Below are positions 13,599 through 26,998 of a DNA stretch of 64,000 nt, one piece after another. Source of the stretch: Punctularia strigosozonata HHB-11173 SS5 (lineage: Eukaryota; Basidiomycota; Agaricomycetes; Corticiales; Punctulariaceae); assembly GCF_000264995.1 (NCBI RefSeq), contig NW_006767434.1, positions 2,620,344 to 2,684,343 on the forward strand, written 5' to 3'. A program made the position numbers and the translations under genes. The first letter of the stretch is position 1, and every line of letters begins with the position of its first letter. The notes under the pieces were generated by a model that made no database searches, had not been told where the DNA came from, and saw only the letters and a program-made list of their open reading frames with translations.

Positions 13599-14820
13599 TC
13601 ACAACCCCTCTTGCGGATGCACGATGAGCTTCGCGCCACTGACTTTACCATCCTGCAGAAGTTTCAGACCACCTTCAATGCCGGAGAGCCCTCCCGAGAT
13701 GACACGAATGCGATGAGGCTGGGGCAAAGTGGAATCATTTCCGGTGTTCACGTACGCTCGATGGCCCTCACTCACCTTGATTGATCCATCGGCCAAAAGC
13801 CCCGTAAGTCTGGCGAACAATTGTCGCCCGATATCGATTTGATCGGGAAAATTGACATTCCCTTTCACCCAGGCAAAGCCTTTGCTCTCGTCATTGGGTA
13901 GGCCTGCAACTGGAGCGAGTGTCACGACGAGTTGACCACCCGGCGCAAGTAATTTCCATCCCGCCTGCTGCGTCTCGGGCGTGCTGATGCTATCGTATAC
14001 CACCTGAAGTGGTTCATCGGTGATACTGTGAACTTCAGCTAGCAATGATTCAACGGATGCCGAACGCGACAGGACATGCGTTGCTCCGATGGACTTCAGA
14101 TGTTCGACATGACGGTCGGAAGCTGTCGCGATAATGGGAGAGAATCCAGAAAGCCTGGCAAACTGGATGGCTAGTAAGCCATTCGTCAGACAATGCCAAT
14201 CATCAGACACAGCTTGATCTCAATGACTAACCGTACTCTCCGACTGAGCTGGAACCACCCAGGACCATGAATGGCATCGCGGAATATGCGGAGGGTGTTT
14301 CCCAGAACGGAATCAGCCCCGCTCCACCTCCCCAGACGGCAGACCTCCGGTTGTAGAGCCCAAGAAAGGCGGTACAAAGGCTCATGGGTACAGATGCCGC
14401 TTCATCGAGGGTGAGGTTTTCTGGGACTTTCGCAGCCAGGTCGGCTTTGACAATAGCATATTGCTGATACGCTCCGCTCACGAACGCCCACGCGGGCTCC
14501 CACAATCTATGGATACCGGTTTAGCATCAGTCAAGGCATGGGCTAAAGGTGCACCCTTACACTTTGTCTCCCTTCTGAAAGCGAGCGACGCCATCCCCAA
14601 GTGTCTCGACCGTACCAGAGCCATCGGACCCTAGCACCCCTGGATATTCGATGTAATCGAGACCGCGAGTCTGGATCTTCCAGTCAACGTTGTTGAGGCC
14701 GGCAGACAGTACTTTAACGAGTAGTTCTCCATGACCAGGAGCCGGCACGGGTCTGTCCTGCAGCACGAGTGGGCCGCGTTTGGTTTCAAGAACAAGTGAT
14801 GTCTGCTGGAAAGCTGCCAT
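13599..14820 (-). CDS. MDR-superfamily quinone oxidoreductase / trans-enoyl reductase-like protein
   Basis: NAD(P)H-dependent medium-chain dehydrogenase/reductase of the zinc-independent type. Three exons: MAAFQQTSLVLETKRGPLVL with VPAPGHGELLVKVLSAGLNNVDWKIQ and YPGVLGSDGSGTVETLG (GroES-like fold); then GAYQQYAIVKADLAAKVPENLTLDEAASVPM, CTAFLGLYN and VLGGSSSVGEYG, the nucleotide-binding glycine stretch; then AIQFARLSGFSPIIATAS.RHVEHLKSIGATHVL, DEPLQVVYDSIST and a C-terminus ending GGLKLLQDGKVSGAKLIVHP. No cysteine or histidine set for catalytic zinc is visible. Length (about 365 residues) and motifs resemble the stand-alone enoyl reductases (ToxD-like) found both in and outside fungal clusters. 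Its neighbours here are housekeeping, so no pathway is implied. Confidence 0.87.
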
Positions 14821-15417
14821 GTCCCAAGAATAGACGTATCCCACAGGTCTTATCCGACTGCGCAGACGCTCCTCGTCTTATATGTACCTCCAGAGTGTGC
14901 AATCTAGAAGTTATACGGGGCAGCGCTGTGTCTCACGCCGTCGGATGCGGAATCGATGAGAATGCATTATGGCTCTCGAGTTGGTTGGATGGGGTACCGG
15001 GTCATGTCAAGATCCATATGGAGCATGCAAGGTTGTGCGGAAAGCACTGGTTATCACCGGACCACCGGACGAGAAGCCGCCTTGACGTAATGGTTATCCC
15101 CGCTTGTTGAAGAGAGTGCGCGCAGAGATGGAGACTATTATTGACCGCTGGCCAAACAACGTCCTGCAGGAACGATGCCGAGTTCCAGGATGACACTGCA
15201 AGTATGCGAACAGACAGACGAGATTCGAACAAACACCTACATACAACACCCATGACACGCGACACCTACCTACCTGCCTACCTACCTACCTACCTAACGG
15301 ACAGTATCTTCGACCTCTGTTGACGCCGTTGAGCGGCCACCAGACCAGAGAAACCCCGTAGCCTTCTCTTTATTCATTCGGACCGACACCGTGGACGCAT
15401 AGCCTTGCAGCTGCAGC
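14821..15417. other. Divergent intergenic region reductase / histidine phosphatase
   Basis: About 600 bp between divergent starts with no recognisable coding sequence. It contains an ACCT microsatellite at 15264-15295 and no other repeat that I can see. Confidence 0.5.
15264..15295. repeat. (ACCT)n microsatellite
   Basis: Eight tetranucleotide units in a row, with one unit reading GCCT instead of ACCT. It lies about 120 bp upstream of the histidine phosphatase start codon, probably in the 5' UTR or core promoter. Confidence 0.85.
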
Positions 15418-16646
15418 ATGTCGACAGGCACCCCTATGATTACCTTCACCTTCGTGCGCATGGTTTATCTCATCCCACAACGGAATTTCCGTTCAAAGCC
15501 GGAACTCTCAGATTAGGCATGGCGAATCTACCGATAACCTGGTGAGCATGTCATTTGTGGCTCGTCATCGAGCCTCCCGTTCATCTTGTCCCTTCCGGAC
15601 CTTCCTCGCAGCGTTCTGTGTGGGCAGGTGCGCCCGTACGGTTGCGTTGCGTCCGCTGCTGATGAGTCGCTCTCGAAGGATGGTCGGATGCTCCTCTTTC
15701 GAATCACGGCATGAACCAGGCTCGAGCGCTCGCGGAATACTTCTCTGAGACACACTTCAGTGCCGTATATGCATCCGACCTCCTGCGAGCGCGTACGACG
15801 GCAGAAACATTGCGCGATTCTCAGCCCGCCTACCGACGCCTAGCTACCCCCGTGTCACCAACGATGTCCGATGCTGCCACTTCTGCCGACCCACCGCCTT
15901 TTGTAATCAGTCCTCTTCTCCGGGAACAAAACTTCGGCCTTGCAGAGGGACGTCAATGGAGCTGGTCTCCAGACCCTCAACTCAGCACGGAGGAGCATTA
16001 TATGCGCGGCGTCTACCCCGCGATCACGGAACGTTCTGGTAAATTTCCTCAAGGTGAAAGTTTGGATGAATTGGCGCAAAGAGCGGATCGCGTACTGGAT
16101 GAGCTTCTTCTGCCCGAGGTACACAAAGCCGTGCAGTCTGGCGAGAGGGGAATCATGATCGCCGTCGTTAGCCATGGCCTATGCATCTCGTGAGCTGGAA
16201 CCACTCCACAGCAATAACCTGGGCCATTGATGCCGATCCATTGCAGTGAGCTAATGGCTGCCTTTATGCGACGAGACAGTGGATCAGGCAACGATATGGG
16301 TGGACGCTACCGCGGCATGATGAACACCGCTTGGCATCGTATATCCGTAGAACTGCGGGATACGGCCGAACGACAAGCTCCTTTCCTCCCAAGCGCGAGG
16401 TTGCCCCCACTGATAGTGCGTGTAACACACATCAACCAACATGATCATCTAGACCAAGTGGTGAGTGTGACCTTACGTGCTCATCCGCACCACGCAACTG
16501 CTGGTCACTCTGTTAAGGCATCGTCGCTGATCGGTCATCCTTGACAGAAGCGACAGAAAGCAGGCATCGGCTCTTCCGCGTATGATCCCAAGCAAAGGGA
16601 CATTCGAGCGTTTTTTGGGGGTGCGGGTCTTCCTAGCAAAGCATAG
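15418..16646 (+). CDS. Histidine phosphatase (phosphoglycerate-mutase-like) with C-terminal PIP-box-like motif
   Basis: Branch-1 histidine phosphatase; physiological substrate unknown. The exons join as MSTGTPMITFTF + IRHGESTDNL, the catalytic RHG motif, then RSVWAG + WSDAPLSNHGMNQARALAEYF, ASDLLRARTTAETL, LREQNFGLAEGRQW, FPQGESLDELAQRADRVLDELLLP, and the second catalytic His in VVSHGLCISELMAAFMRRD. The last exon (after an intron around 16462-16546) gives KRQKAGIGSSAYDPKQRDIRAFFGGAG. QRDIRAFF at 16593-16616 matches the PCNA-binding consensus QxxhxxFF. The intron from about 15471, with acceptor CTCAG, is needed to restore RHGE; a downstream TTAG acceptor would put the frame out. Coding is intact throughout. 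Confidence 0.87.
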
Positions 16647-16914
16647 GCCTTGTTTTTGCTACCATCAGCAACGTTCTTCCTCAATTCTTCGTTGCATTCG
16701 CAATGTAAATATAAGAAAGGGTGAACCACGATGTTGACCACGCGTACGGGCGGTCGTGATAGTCCGCGACGAACGAGATCATGGGTCGTATTAGGTGACT
16801 AAGAACCGGATGCCCATCAGACAGCATGTTGTGCGCTAGGAGGTGTCGTACGCACTGCTCAAACATCACTGCCTCACGTAATGTGCCCTCGCATGATTAC
16901 GGTCATCGGACGAC

Positions 16915-17279
16915 TCATGCACCGTAGGGCAAGAGCTTGTGTAGTTTCGGCGTTTGTGCTCCATGTGAGTACACGGTCTCGCCTAGCTTGTTTTTCCGGG
17001 ACGGACGCTTGTGAACGTTCAGATGGCTATGCCCGGCGTGCGCCTGTCGGAAAGAACAAGGGAGGGATCATCCGAGTGTCAGAGCTCTAGGCAAACAGAG
17101 CAGACATTCCAGCTCACGCGTTTGAACAGTCCATTGGCAATCGACTTGAACCGCTTTTTCGCGCCAGAATGCGACTTGAGCTTGTACCCTGCACCCAATG
17201 TCGCCGACGTCGAGAATAATTGCGAGGATGTCCTTGAAGTCACCAGCCTCGCGACCGACACCAAGCGAAGAGCCAGCAT
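16915..17279 (-). CDS. Mitochondrial large ribosomal subunit protein bL35m
   Basis: Small two-exon gene for a mitoribosome large-subunit protein. Exon 1 begins MLALRLVSVARLVTSRTSS, an Arg/Ser-rich presequence for mitochondrial import, then GYKLKSHSGAKKRFKSIANGLFKR, the bL35 signature (basic KSHSGAKKRFK). A 74-nt GT-AG intron follows, then AHAGHSHLNVHKRPSRKN, also classic bL35, and an end LHKLLPYGA that matches the LPY(A) end of bacterial L35. The joined protein is 96 residues. The arithmetic closes exactly: 96 codons, a stop and the 74-nt intron fill 365 bp. It lies between the histidine phosphatase and the Rictor gene, and ends 156 bp from the Rictor stop. Confidence 0.92.
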
Positions 17280-17435
17280 GAGGAGTAGAGAGTGGCTGTG
17301 TACACATCGCAGGGATCCAGACCCGGCGTTCACCGAGGTCGTCTTTATGATATCCTTGTACACTACTTACACGCGAAAACGTAGCAATACACACAAAAAC
17401 CCAAGCGAATGCCGAATCACGAGCGAAGTCCCGGT

Positions 17436-20400
17436 TTAGTGGTCAAAGCCTACTATCCTACTCACTGGCCGCAAGCTCATCACCGGCCGGTCGCGAATGA
17501 CGTTGGCCGTTTTGTTCTCTTCGTCGCTCTCATCTTCTTCATCACTTTCTTCAACCCTGTGAGCTGGTCGGGGGCGGCCAAAAATGCTCATGACTCTTTG
17601 AGAAGTTTTTCCATTAGCATCCTTGGGAGAAGGTTGCAGTCTGACGGATTCCGCAGCCTCTTGCAGCGACTTGACCATGTCGGCGTCGAGTTTGAACTCG
17701 AAGAGATCCATGATGTATCTTCGGACAGGCAGGCGGTAATGCTGAGTAGACAGAATATGAAAGGCCCGGTATATCATTGTGGGTGAAGAGAATATATGCC
17801 GGTGTTCAGGGCGTGCTTTCATCCTGGGAGGGCTCGACGTAAGCGCGTACACATCCCGTTTACAGTAGTAACTCACTTCGCCAATGTGCGAGATGCGGCG
17901 TTTGCGACGACAGCGTTCGCGAGGTTGTGAATGGCAGCTATCACCTCCTGTTCCGCCTCCGTCGCGGGAGGAGCCAAACGCGTTTCTTTCGGCACCTCAG
18001 CAGGCGCCCAGGGCGGAATCTTTTACCGTCAGTTTATTGTATTCCAGTGCAACGAGAAGTCACATACGGAGGCAAATTTCCGAACGTCCATGGGTACACA
18101 AATACCTGTTGGAATACCCAATGGTGACAGAGTTGCCTCCCACTGATAATCTGTCAGGATTTCCGCTCCCAAAGGAGTCGAAGATATGAGGCCCAAGACG
18201 TAGAAACATGTGCTGGGGACCTATGTCAGTGACGGCGTAACATGCACGCATCAATGAGAGAATACATACCCGCGGACCGAAAGCGTCAATGATTGTTCTG
18301 CTATCTCCAAAATTACCGGAATGATGTCCGTTTCCTCCAGGAAAGGTAAGCCGCCTTCCGTAGCACCGATATGGCCCTGCGCAACGCGTGTGCACTCTGG
18401 TGGAATGAACAATACACAGCAAGACTCACGACAGCCCACAGGGTACTCTTCAACTTCAAAATCACATCCGGGTCAGCATTCTCCGACGCTTGTTGACGAA
18501 TGAAATCAACGAAGTCATTGAAATGCCCTTTCTCCTGTAAAACCTGACAACCCAAGTCTGTCTTCACCATTTCGCCGTAGAAGTGCGGAGGAGAAAACCC
18601 GTCGAATGCGCTGAGCCGTGGTCATCAGAACGCATTCCTGTGTGATGATCTATCATCATTACGCACAGCAAATCCTCATCCTCCTCCGAAGGACATAACT
18701 TGAAAAATTTGGCTAAGATGACTTCCACTTGTACGGCGTAATGTAGATTACGCTCCTAGATACCCTTCGATGATTGTTATATGAGTCACAAGTGCAAAAG
18801 ACCCACGTGGAACCAGATATCCATCTCGCGGTCAATATATCCAGCATCGTGAAGATATCTGAAGCCTACGGGCGTGGACATGAACCTAACATTGGTCAGT
18901 ACAAGTACCCAGGGCAATCATTCCCTTCCTTACTTCAAGAGCAGCGGATGTCCCAGCTCGCCGAGGTGATCCAGGTTCGGCTGCATGTCCACCACTAACC
19001 GCAGGCATTCCAGATCTTCGCAGGCCTCGTCTAGGAAGCGGACCGCCATGTCGCACACTTCCATAGCGGGATCGTACAATTGCGTCAATAGCAAGCGTAA
19101 CGTCCATGTATTCGGCTTGCTTTTCCTGATCAGTTCGCCGAGGTGCTCAGTTGCGTATAAGCGTATAGGCTATAGAGGGTGAACCACATCGTCTTCAGCT
19201 TGCAGTGTGAACTACATCATATTCACCTTGTAGCTTGATGTTAACGCCTTTGACAGGACTATGCGGGAATGACCATCACTAGCGAATGGTTTCAGCTGAA
19301 AGTCAACTCATCGACAAGGGAGGACGTGCAAGGAATAGTCCAAATTGTCGATAATTCCTTTTATCAAGTCTTCACGACTCCGCAGATCCAGCAAATGGTA
19401 GAAAGCAGTGAAGACCTTGAACTTTTCCAACAACCTGGTACATTCGGAAATGAGAGAGACGCGCGGATGTGTGGATCGATACCAACTCAATGCCTTCTTT
19501 TTGTTTGCTCAAGGTTCCCAGCATTTCGAAGTATCCATATGTCAGGGTGGTCTGAACTCTTGTCTTTGAGAAGATCGGATCGATCTCTGGGGTTCCATTG
19601 AACTAGGATGTCGGCGGTGAGCCATCGCGAATGCAGATAGAGCTCTGTAGCACTGACGGGATCCAGCTGGGCGAATGCTTTGACAATATCTCGAAGGAAG
19701 GGGTCCTCCGTCGAAAGGAAGCGCTGTCCATCCGGACTTGCCATCAAAGTAGTCAAAAGACTGCAGCCCAGCTTCACCCAGCGATTATCCTACGCCTCGC
19801 CGTCGATGTTTAGTCCCATGTGAAGGGAAACCGAGAGTTAGGGACATACCTTTCGTGGAATATCGGAGAATCGATGGCTGAAGGGATGGAAGAACGACAT
19901 CAATCGTCGCATGTATTTCGAAACCTTGATAGCCTCTTCCAAACGTTTAGGGTTGAGGAAGGCGCCTTCGATAAGATCTTGCAGGACGTCGAAATTCCAC
20001 TTCGTGTAGTCTTTGGTGAGCGTGACCTGCAGAAAACGTTCCAGCGTTCAACATCGCGATGGAGTTACTACCTTAGTCAAGCCTACCCCAGTTTCTAGCA
20101 GAGCCTGAGAGAAAGTTCGATCGTCAATTTGCATTCCAGATTTGATCTTAGACTGCTCCACAGATCGCTGTCCTCGACGAACAGCATCCTCCACCGAGTT
20201 TGCTCTGTAACATATTGAGATAAGATCTTTTGGACCGCCAAGCATTTGTGTGCGCGGATAAATAACGAACCTGGGTCGCGTAGTGTTTTTGACGGCAGTC
20301 GGCTGTATCCTGGAAGTATTACGATTGAAGCTGTCGATAGCATTGAGTGTTGACGTGCCGATTATCCGATGCTCATTCAAGTGGTAATCCGAAGCCAGGT

Positions 20401-22746
20401 TGAAGACTCGAGGGACAGACTATGATCACTCAGACATGTCAAGCATCAAATCACTGATTTCCCCACATACCTGAATCTCCGCTGCCATGGAGAGGGGTAA
20501 TAGTCGATTCGCCAGCTGCAGAACCTCCGCCATGAGTAACGTAGCTTTCCTTGTTAGGTTTGAACCGGCTGGCGTTTCCTCTAACATTGACGTCAGAGCC
20601 TGCCAATAAATTAGATTGTTGAAGCCACGACTATGAACTCGGCCTAGGACTTACGTCCAGAAGGCCCGCTTTCGTAAAAACCAGAACAAACAGTGCAATA
20701 TACTGGTCGGTCAGTTTGAGAGCTTCTGGTTCGCGTTCAGCAGAATCCGTCGCCTCGGAATCATTCTTGTGCTGCCTTCGATATACTACACTTATGAGTG
20801 AGAAATCGCGAAAGGAAATATCTGGCTTACTTGTCAATCGCCGACCGTCGATAAACTGCTGCGTCCAACCGTGGGCTTTGATATCCAGAAGATCGAAGAA
20901 CATATCCAATACAATTTCCTGACCATGGAGGTGAATGATGATTACGAACCAAAATAATGGGAAGCGTACCCGTGTCTCCAAGGAAGGTATCCGCAGAGTG
21001 TTAACAATTGCCCGGATAGCCAGCATGTTATTCATACAAAAATACATGAGGCCTACGTGGGGTGTTCAGGCGAAGGCTTTCAAGTATCAGATATCATCAC
21101 GGGCTCACCGCTCCAGGTCCGGAACATCATGGCAACGACCTTTGAGTGTCTTCGCATTTGTTCCGAGTAATCCGGACCTTTACCGTACGCGTCCGTGATA
21201 CCTTGCAGAGCGATCTATAGGACGTTATGTGCTTTCCTTACTATGAGGATAGGGAGTTGATGGTACCCACCTCGAGGTCTGTGCCGGGGAAAAGATATTT
21301 CCTTGTACGTGGCGAGTTCACGATGTTCAGGAAAGCCGACGCAAGCAGGGGAGATATATCCGGAGGACCTTCGGCCATGGCATGCAAGAGGAGTAATAAC
21401 CCACCCGTCCTCGCCATCAGGTCGATATCAATCAAGACTATTCAGACTCGCGCTTCAACGACAGTCATTATGAATGGCAGGAACATCAACGCACGGATCT
21501 CGAGCAAAGTCTCAAGACATATCGGTCTGAAAGGATCTTCGGGTTGTTCTGCGACTGCGATGAAGGCACGCATCACGGAGTCTGAGAGCGGTACGTTTCC
21601 TTTGCCAGAACCGGAATGTCCGACGTCGCGGTCCGAGCCAATCTCCACGATGGTCCGAATGAGCTTGACAACCTGCTCTTTCTCCACGGCGTGCTTGCCA
21701 TCCCGCGCTAGTGACCTACGCCGATGTCAAGCACCACAACTGCGTAGAATAACACAACCGCTCACTTGACTATATACCAGTCAAGGGGCCGGTCTTGAAG
21801 ACGCTCAATAGACCCGCGATCGACGAGGGCATGTCGCACGAGTCTGTAAGCACATGAACGGCATTCCTTGGAGGCAGAGTCCGCGAGACAAGGAGTGATG
21901 CTTCACTTCCAGGATCAGTACGAGATCATGCCTGACAACAGGACCACATACGCACGGACAACCTCAGCGATGTCCAGCTCATATCGCACACGGAGGTTCC
22001 TTTGTAGGATCGCAGTAAGCTTGTTCATGTAGCTAATTCGCGTTCCGTCCGTTTGTGGGTCCTCCGTTTTGACTGGGGCTTGGCGCGATGACGACGACGC
22101 AGCAAATGCAGTAGGGGACTGCGGTTGGCGATCCCATGTCGTGAGCACCTTCAACCACGATTTGGTTTGATTCAAAGCGGTTCTGAAGTCCTCTGTGCAA
22201 TGTGAGCCGGGGAATACATGATTCATCTGAAATGTACCTCGCTCTTTCGTATTCTCCTCCTTGGGCCGTGACTGGGTAGGCTGGGTAGGACCTTGTTGCT
22301 GGTGGCTTCCGGACTCGGGTTTTCCCCGAGCTGCTGGTCTGGTTACTGGACGGACGATCAGAGCTACGAGTTTCGATAGACAAGCAGACCCCAACATTTG
22401 TCTATCTTCGCCTTGATTTCGGCTACTCGCTTCCGACTTTCGTCGTATTCCGCCTCTACAGCTCCGCGCATATTTCCCTGCGTGGGATCAGTAACGCTTC
22501 GGCCGAGATATTCAATTCCTCACCTTCAACAACTCGTACCTCCCAGTTTGAAGCATGTTCTCCGCACCCTCCATGATCCGCATTTCTATTCCGAGACGCT
22601 CGACCAGCTTGTCAAGCTGGAACATTGTTAGCCCCCACACGCCGAACGTCTATGATAACGATCACACGAACCTCAGTTTCCTCATGAACTGCGCGATTCA
22701 ATCCATCCTGTGTATTGCCGTTGACGAGGGTCATCGACGATCCCAT
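17436..22746 (-). CDS. Rictor/Ste16/Avo3, TOR complex 2 subunit
   Basis: Scaffold and substrate-recruiting subunit of TORC2, which acts on AGC kinases, actin and sphingolipid control. The gene covers 5.3 kb with many short introns. The start at 22746 gives MGSSMTLVNGNTQDGLNRAVHEETE; an HR1-like coiled segment follows (QLDKLVERLGIEMRIMEGAENML, NMRGAVEAEYDESRKRVAEIKAKIDK). The Rictor N-terminal helical-repeat region has YMNKLTAILQRNLRVRYELDIAEVV, MEKEQVVKLIRTIVEIG, RPICLETLLEIR and LDMFFDLLDIKAHGWTQQF. The C-terminal Rictor domains are clear: VKTDLGCQVLQEKGHFNDFVDFIRQ, LKLKSTLWAV, GGLPFLEETDIIPVILEIAEQS and YRLPVRRYIMDLFEF. The extreme C-terminus is acidic (ESDEEDESDEEN). An in-frame stop just upstream of the ATG supports this start. 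No break was seen. Confidence 0.9.
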
Positions 22747-23075
22747 GGACTATTGCATGATTAGATCCACACGTTTGCCAATGACCGCGACCGTGCTGAC
22801 CGGATACGAACCGCCCACCTGCGCGCTATGCGTCGGCCGGTGTACGGCGAGTCCGTTCGTGCGGCTCTCCATGGCCGGGTCGATGCCGCGCCCAATTTCC
22901 TGAGTACAATATTTCGGGGGCGGAAACAGTGTAAGGCCCAGTAGGCCCAGTAGTAGTACTCCCCCTACTCGTGAAGACAAGAGAGCGAAGTAGCGACAAG
23001 ATGACGTGAAGAGCCCGCGTGGGTAGCGGGGCAGTCCGTTCGGAGACCGCCTCCAGCGTCTTCACTCTCGCCACC
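22747..23075. promoter_or_regulatory. Bidirectional promoter, Rictor / NDUFS4
   Basis: A 329-bp gap between divergent start codons must serve both genes. It contains two direct GGCCCA elements 9 bp apart (22935-22940 and 22944-22949). No TATA box is evident. The function of the GGCCCA pair is inference. Confidence 0.5.
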
Positions 23076-23826
23076 ATGTCCCTCCTCCATCCGCTGCTGC
23101 GCAACGCAAGGAACGCTGGTCGTGTGGCCCCTATCTACCGTAGGATGGCCAGTACTAGCGCAACCCCCGCCCCAACAGAGTCACGGGAAGGCAAGGACGC
23201 CGCTACGGAAGAAATCGTTCCGGTGCCCAACCGTGAAATCGTAACAGCTGACGTAGCTAGCGGCGCACCGAGCAAGTCGTTGATACACAGGTTCATAGTG
23301 TCTCATCACTCATGCTTACGCACAGCCCAACTTCGACACCGCTGCGTCCGCATTTACCAGCCGACCAGGAATACCATGCAAAGCGGCGAGTCCAAGGGCA
23401 CCCGCTGGAGGGTTGACTGGGATATCCTACAGGGTGGCGGACGATGGGAGAATCCATTGATGGGATGGGCAAGCTCGTAAGCTCTTGATGTTCGTCATCG
23501 TAGCCCTTGCTTGAATTGTGCCACAGGGCCGATTACATGCAGGGGACGAGGCTGTCGTTCCGTACGAAGGAGGATGCTATACACTTCGCGGAAAAGCAAG
23601 GTTGGGATTACTACGTGTCAGTTCATCCATGGATATGTGCATTTCGGCTTAACCTGACGATACCTGTACAGTCAAGCACCTCCCGTGACCAAGATTCCTC
23701 CCAAGAACTACGCCGAGAACGTATGTTCCCTGCCCCCCATACTTCCACATCGTGCATGACGATGCTAACCCCTTGATACAGTACGTCTACAAACCACACA
23801 AACTTCGCATTGCTCGTACGAAGTAG
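23076..23826 (+). CDS. NADH:ubiquinone oxidoreductase Fe-S protein 4 (NDUFS4, 18-21 kDa subunit)
   Basis: Accessory matrix-arm subunit of mitochondrial complex [27 protein letters not shown] is a basic, hydroxylated import sequence. An intron follows GAPS, then [46 protein letters not shown] (written here over consecutive blocks), the core of the family. The next exon gives [30 protein letters not shown], then [16 protein letters not shown] and a last short exon [14 protein letters not shown] with stop at 23824-23826. The family motifs ARNTMQSG-like, GWASS and YSENF-like are all present. The ATG is in an ACCATG context. It is divergent from the Rictor gene and tail to tail with glucoamylase. 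Confidence 0.95.
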
Positions 23827-24046
23827 ACCGCCTGTATACGATAGCATTACCGACAGCGCTAGATGGCAAATGGCATGGGGTATATCCTATTCTATGGTTG
23901 AACTGTGTGGTAACATTCGACTATGGGCCGCGTGGTCTCAAGCTTGGCTGATATAGTCCGACCGATATACAAGTCATAGATCCTCATCACCGAGGGAAAT
24001 GGTTGCGCCTACGCAATAACCAGCGCACTGACGATTGCTTCGTCCG

Positions 24047-26155
<2,109 letters not shown>

Positions 26156-26208
26156 CTTAAGGAACGTGTTAAGAATCACAATTCTACAATCACGCTGGCT
26201 CTAAGACA

Positions 26209-26215
26209 TTATATA
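26209..26215 (-). promoter_or_regulatory. TATA-like box of the glucoamylase gene
   Basis: Reads TATATAA on the minus strand, 54 bp upstream of the glucoamylase ATG at 26155. The spacing fits a TATA box with a short 5' UTR. Start-site mapping would settle it. Confidence 0.5.
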
Positions 26216-26310
26216 TCCTCGACGCTCGGTGACGTGAGGGTGCCGGGCGTGTCATCGAGTTGTCACCGGCCCGCATGACCAGGAATGGTATCTATTTCGG
26301 GGTGGATAGA

Positions 26311-26322
26311 GCGGGGGCGGGG
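26311..26322 (+). promoter_or_regulatory. Two adjacent CreA/Cre1-type motifs (GCGGGG x2)
   Basis: GCGGGG occurs at 26311-26316 and again, directly abutting, at 26317-26322. Both fit the known fungal carbon-catabolite repressor consensus SYGGRG. They lie about 155 bp upstream of the glucoamylase ATG, where glucose repression would be expected for a starch-degrading enzyme. A six-base motif occurs often by chance; the tandem pair and the position are what make it plausible. Confidence 0.4.
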
Positions 26323-26863
26323 CGACCAACGTTGATGGTCGTCGGATGGTCTGACGATTTGCGCCTGCAGCTCGACCGGCCATGTGCAATGGGCAGAAGA
26401 AAGCGGCAGTGCACATATGACCGTCCGCTCGGTCGGAGTGATGCTCATAGGCACTGACGCAGTGAAACACAGGCGGGCAAAAATAGGCAAAAGCGCAATA
26501 GCCGCAGCGGATATTTGGCGGTCGTAGACTCAGTATTGTCGCGGGTTCCTCGTAGCGTCTCCGAAAGAAAGACTGGTGTTGGTAGTTAGGACGTGCTGGA
26601 TCCAGAATCACATGCATCCGGCCGTATCCAGTCACAAAAACGGGTATGAAAACACTCTGGTGCGTCAGTGCGGTCCGATGTCAGGAAAATTCGTTGGTTG
26701 AACGTTCGAGCATTTTCGTCTATTCTCAATCAGGATCAGTCCATAGAAGTATCAACTTCAAGTGGGCGTGAGCCAGAGAGTCAAGCAAGGTCAGTAAAGT
26801 ATGCCGGTGGCGATGCTATCCAGATGCCGGTGGCGCAGCAGATTTTTCTGTGCTCCTCCTCCG

Positions 26864-26947
26864 CAATCCGCGTACCTCGCCTGCACTCAGGCAATCCGCG
26901 TACCTCGCCTGCACTCAGGCAATCCGCGTACCTCGCCTGCACTCAGG
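26864..26947. repeat. Minisatellite: three perfect 28-bp tandem copies
   Basis: The unit starts CAATCCGCGTACCTCGCC and ends TGCACTCAGG. Copies at 26864-26891, 26892-26919 and 26920-26947 appear identical, followed by a CAA start of a further unit. The array ends 51 bp before the NAT10/KRE33 start codon. Each copy ends in a CAG that could be an alternative 3' splice site or a 5' UTR element. Confidence 0.95.
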
Positions 26948-26998
26948 CAACACGTCGTTGACTCTCCATAAATTGGGTCTGCGACAAGCGATACAACT

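Larger units (their letters stand above)
26156..26998. other. Divergent intergenic region glucoamylase / NAT10
   Basis: About 840 bp without a recognisable gene. It holds a TATA-like box and two CreA-type motifs on the glucoamylase side, and a 3 x 28-bp tandem repeat next to the NAT10 start. Confidence 0.6.

Noticed and set aside
15226-15245. TTCGAATC-like T-loop on the minus strand suggesting a tRNA.
   Set aside because: No acceptor stem, D-arm or A-box could be fitted around it.
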